NCBI GenBank assembly: GCA_008330645.1
Contig: VLTN01000040.1
Span: forward strand, 186,001-250,000
Length of the DNA: 64,000 bases
Reading direction: 5' to 3'
Source of the DNA: Cafeteria roenbergensis
Lineage: Eukaryota; Sar; Bigyra; Bicosoecida; Cafeteriaceae
Shown: one piece after another, positions 62,380-64,000 of the stretch
How positions within the stretch are numbered: position 1 is the first letter of the stretch
How the letters are laid out: each line of letters begins with the position of its first letter
Made by a program: the position numbers and the translations under genes
The notes under the pieces: generated by a model
The model's database searches: none
The model's input: only the letters and a program-made list of their open reading frames with translations
Told to the model about the DNA's origin: nothing

Positions 62380-64000
62380 TCAGTCCCTGCGGCTCTGCCT
62401 GCCTGCCGGCGCCACGATGGGGGACGTGGTCATCCCTCGTCCGGCGTCAACACCGGCCAGTCCACGAATGGGCGGGGGCACCTCGACACCGGCGGGGAGC
62501 TCGCTTGCTGGAGCAGCACCGGCACCCGACGCCGCTGCACCAGCGGCTGCCGCAGCAGCACCAGCGGCTGCTGCAGTAGCATCAGCGGCTGCCGCGTCAG
62601 GCTCCGAGAGCGGTGTCGACGGCGCCTCGGCCGCGGCCCCAGCCTTGCCAGACGCCTTTGTCATTCCCTCGAAGTGAGCGTCCGAGGGCGGCAGCGTGCC
62701 TAGCCATGACGACAGTCCTGCTGGCCTGTCATGGGCGGTAGGGCCTCCGTCCCAGATGCAGTCAAACCCGCCGACTCTGCGGAAGTGTGAGGCACGAGCC
62801 AACTCGAACGTGGCGCTGCCGGGCCCAGCCCATTGGCCGTTCGGGCGCGAAGGCGCCGGAGGCGCTGCGACCCATCAAGGGGCGGGCAGCGCTTGCGTCG
62901 CGGGCTTGCTCACGATAGCTCGTCGCCGGAGCGAGCGCCCTCCAGATCCAGTACGTCGAGCATGTCGCTGAGCATGGCTCGCTTCATGCGGTAGTCGGAG
63001 TCCGTGTCCGCGCTCAGTGAAGGGCTGGCGTTCACCTCCAGCAGCCAAGGCTTGAGAGACCTGCGGGCCCGCGACGCGCAGAACGAGGTCTGGGAGAGTT
63101 GGGGAGGGGGAGCGGGCAGGCGGCCGGCGAAGCAATCCGCGTCACAGATGAGCTGCGGAGAGCCGAGGCAGGCAGGATCAAGCGCGCCACTCGCTCAACC
63201 CCTCCCCCCCTCAGGAGGGGCTGGGGCGCTGCGCGATGCGGGCGGCGCAGCCAGCCTCACTCGTCCCAGAGAACGTCGTACCCGTAGAGCTCGAACGAGT
63301 GGCGGTCCTGAATGACCACCTGCTGGCAAGCGAGCAGCGACCGGATGATCAGCGCCTCAATGTCGCCCATGAGGCGGTTCACAGCGGGAAGGCCGTGCTT
63401 GGAGGCCTGCACAAGCAGGGGCGGGAGAGCATGGGGTGGAATCGCAGGCGGGGGTCCGTGTCGCGGTTTCGCGGACCAGACGGAAGCTGCACAAAGCGCC
63501 AGGCCGCAGCTGTGCTGCGGCGCTCGAAGCCGGTCGCACCATGAACAGCTTTAGGTTCCGCATCGACCACTTGGAGCCGCCGCTGGCCGCGTATGCCGCT
63601 GTCTTCTTCTGAATGGCCACGTTGGTGAGGTGCATATCTGCGGCCGAACGCGAACAGCGAGGCGGGCAGGTGGGCTGGCGGGGCAGCGCGAACGAACAGA
63701 CGCCGTGGAGGACGCTGCCGTTGCAGTCGGGGGAGTGGAGAGGGGGGGAAGGGGGAGAGGGGGTGCGGCGAGCGCAGAGCGTGCCAAGCAAAGAGAGGCA
63801 GCAGCAACGTGGCGCGCTGTCGCCGGCTGGACCGCCGGTCGCCGCGCCCACCCACAGCGGCCCGCGAGCGGCCGATCGAGCGCGCGGGGCTCTCACGGAG
63901 GTCCTCCGTGCCTGCCGAGTGGTCGTAGCGAGCCGACGAGAACCTGGCGAAGCCTCCCCGGTAGAGCCACACGGTCAGGGGCGTGAACGAAGTGACGAGG
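62380..64000 (-). CDS. Tubulin tyrosine ligase-like (TTLL) glutamylase, 5' partial
   Basis: Visible model complement(join(62380..62776, 62914..63060, 63261..63406, 63540..63637, 63897..>64000)); the N-terminal part lies beyond the window. Phases 2, 2, 0 and 1 agree. Motifs in order: FTPLTVWLYRGGFARFSSARY, HMHLTNVAIQK (ATP-grasp metal/ATP region), SKWSMRNLKLFMV, DRHSFELYGYDVLWDE, LKPWLLEVNASPSLSADT (the catalytic E-N pair), then YRMKRAMLSDMLDVLDLEG and VGGFDCIWDGGP. The last motif and the short distance to the end favour a TTLL9- or TTLL1-like polyglutamylase. By family it adds Glu to tubulin tails, typically in axonemes. An Ala/Ser-rich tail of about 85 residues closes the protein. It supports a flagellated cell. 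Confidence 0.9.

Noticed and set aside
62417-62677. 86-codon plus-strand ORF (MGDVVIPRP...)
   Set aside because: It overlaps the last TTLL exon on the other strand, which joins in phase to VGGFDCIWDGG. The ORF is Ala-rich and has no promoter spacing of its own.

Overview
The window is nuclear DNA of a GC-rich (about 70 %), intron-bearing unicellular eukaryote. The evidence is histone H3, ribosomal protein eL38, spliceosomal introns in 19 of the 26 genes, ER and Golgi genes, mitochondrial presequences, and genes that fit a flagellate (tubulin ligase-like protein, EF-hand protein). Base composition, short introns and gene set would suit a marine heterotrophic flagellate such as a bicosoecid stramenopile (Cafeteria-like). 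That placement is inference; no rRNA marker is present. I see no virus-derived element, transposon, tRNA, rRNA or CRISPR array.

Layout. 1-12.4 kb: two tandem hybrid histidine kinase/response regulator genes sharing a 251-bp perfectly identical block, then a giant SAM-domain protein. 12.7-20.2 kb: a mitochondrial carrier, a tandem-repeat metallothionein and a type III phosphatidylinositol 4-kinase. 20.7-29.6 kb: a tRNA t6A dehydratase (TCD), N-acetylglutamate synthase, mitochondrial serine hydroxymethyltransferase and WASH subunit 3. 30-41 kb: a protein joining FHA, F-box and leucine-rich repeats, the ATP23 protease, histone H3, IMPACT and the SAGA subunit SPT3. 41-64 kb: strictly alternating strands, with a J-domain membrane protein, a G-protein alpha subunit, eL38, TRAPPC6, a stomatin-like protein, a ferredoxin-like protein resembling the complex I bridge subunit, the 2-oxodicarboxylate carrier, a NOX/ferric-reductase-type flavocytochrome, an EF-hand protein, glucosidase II beta and a TTLL enzyme cut by the window end.

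Gene models were built by hand. Exons were joined so that reading frame, splice phase and protein family all agreed across each junction. The 51 introns so modelled all end in CAG, and 46 begin GTGAG. Neighbours are mostly divergent pairs 140-380 bp apart (candidate bidirectional promoters) or convergent pairs 240-570 bp apart. There are no operons; functions are mixed, with a strong mitochondrial component (NAGS, SHMT, ATP23, two carriers, ferredoxin-like and probably the stomatin-like protein).

Most unusual items: the FHA/F-box/LRR architecture, the gene-conversion tract between the kinases, the metallothionein array whose frame changes between repeat units, the G-alpha with a cysteine-rich tail, the ferredoxin with a long insertion in its cluster loop, and a 570-bp island of about 50 % GC.
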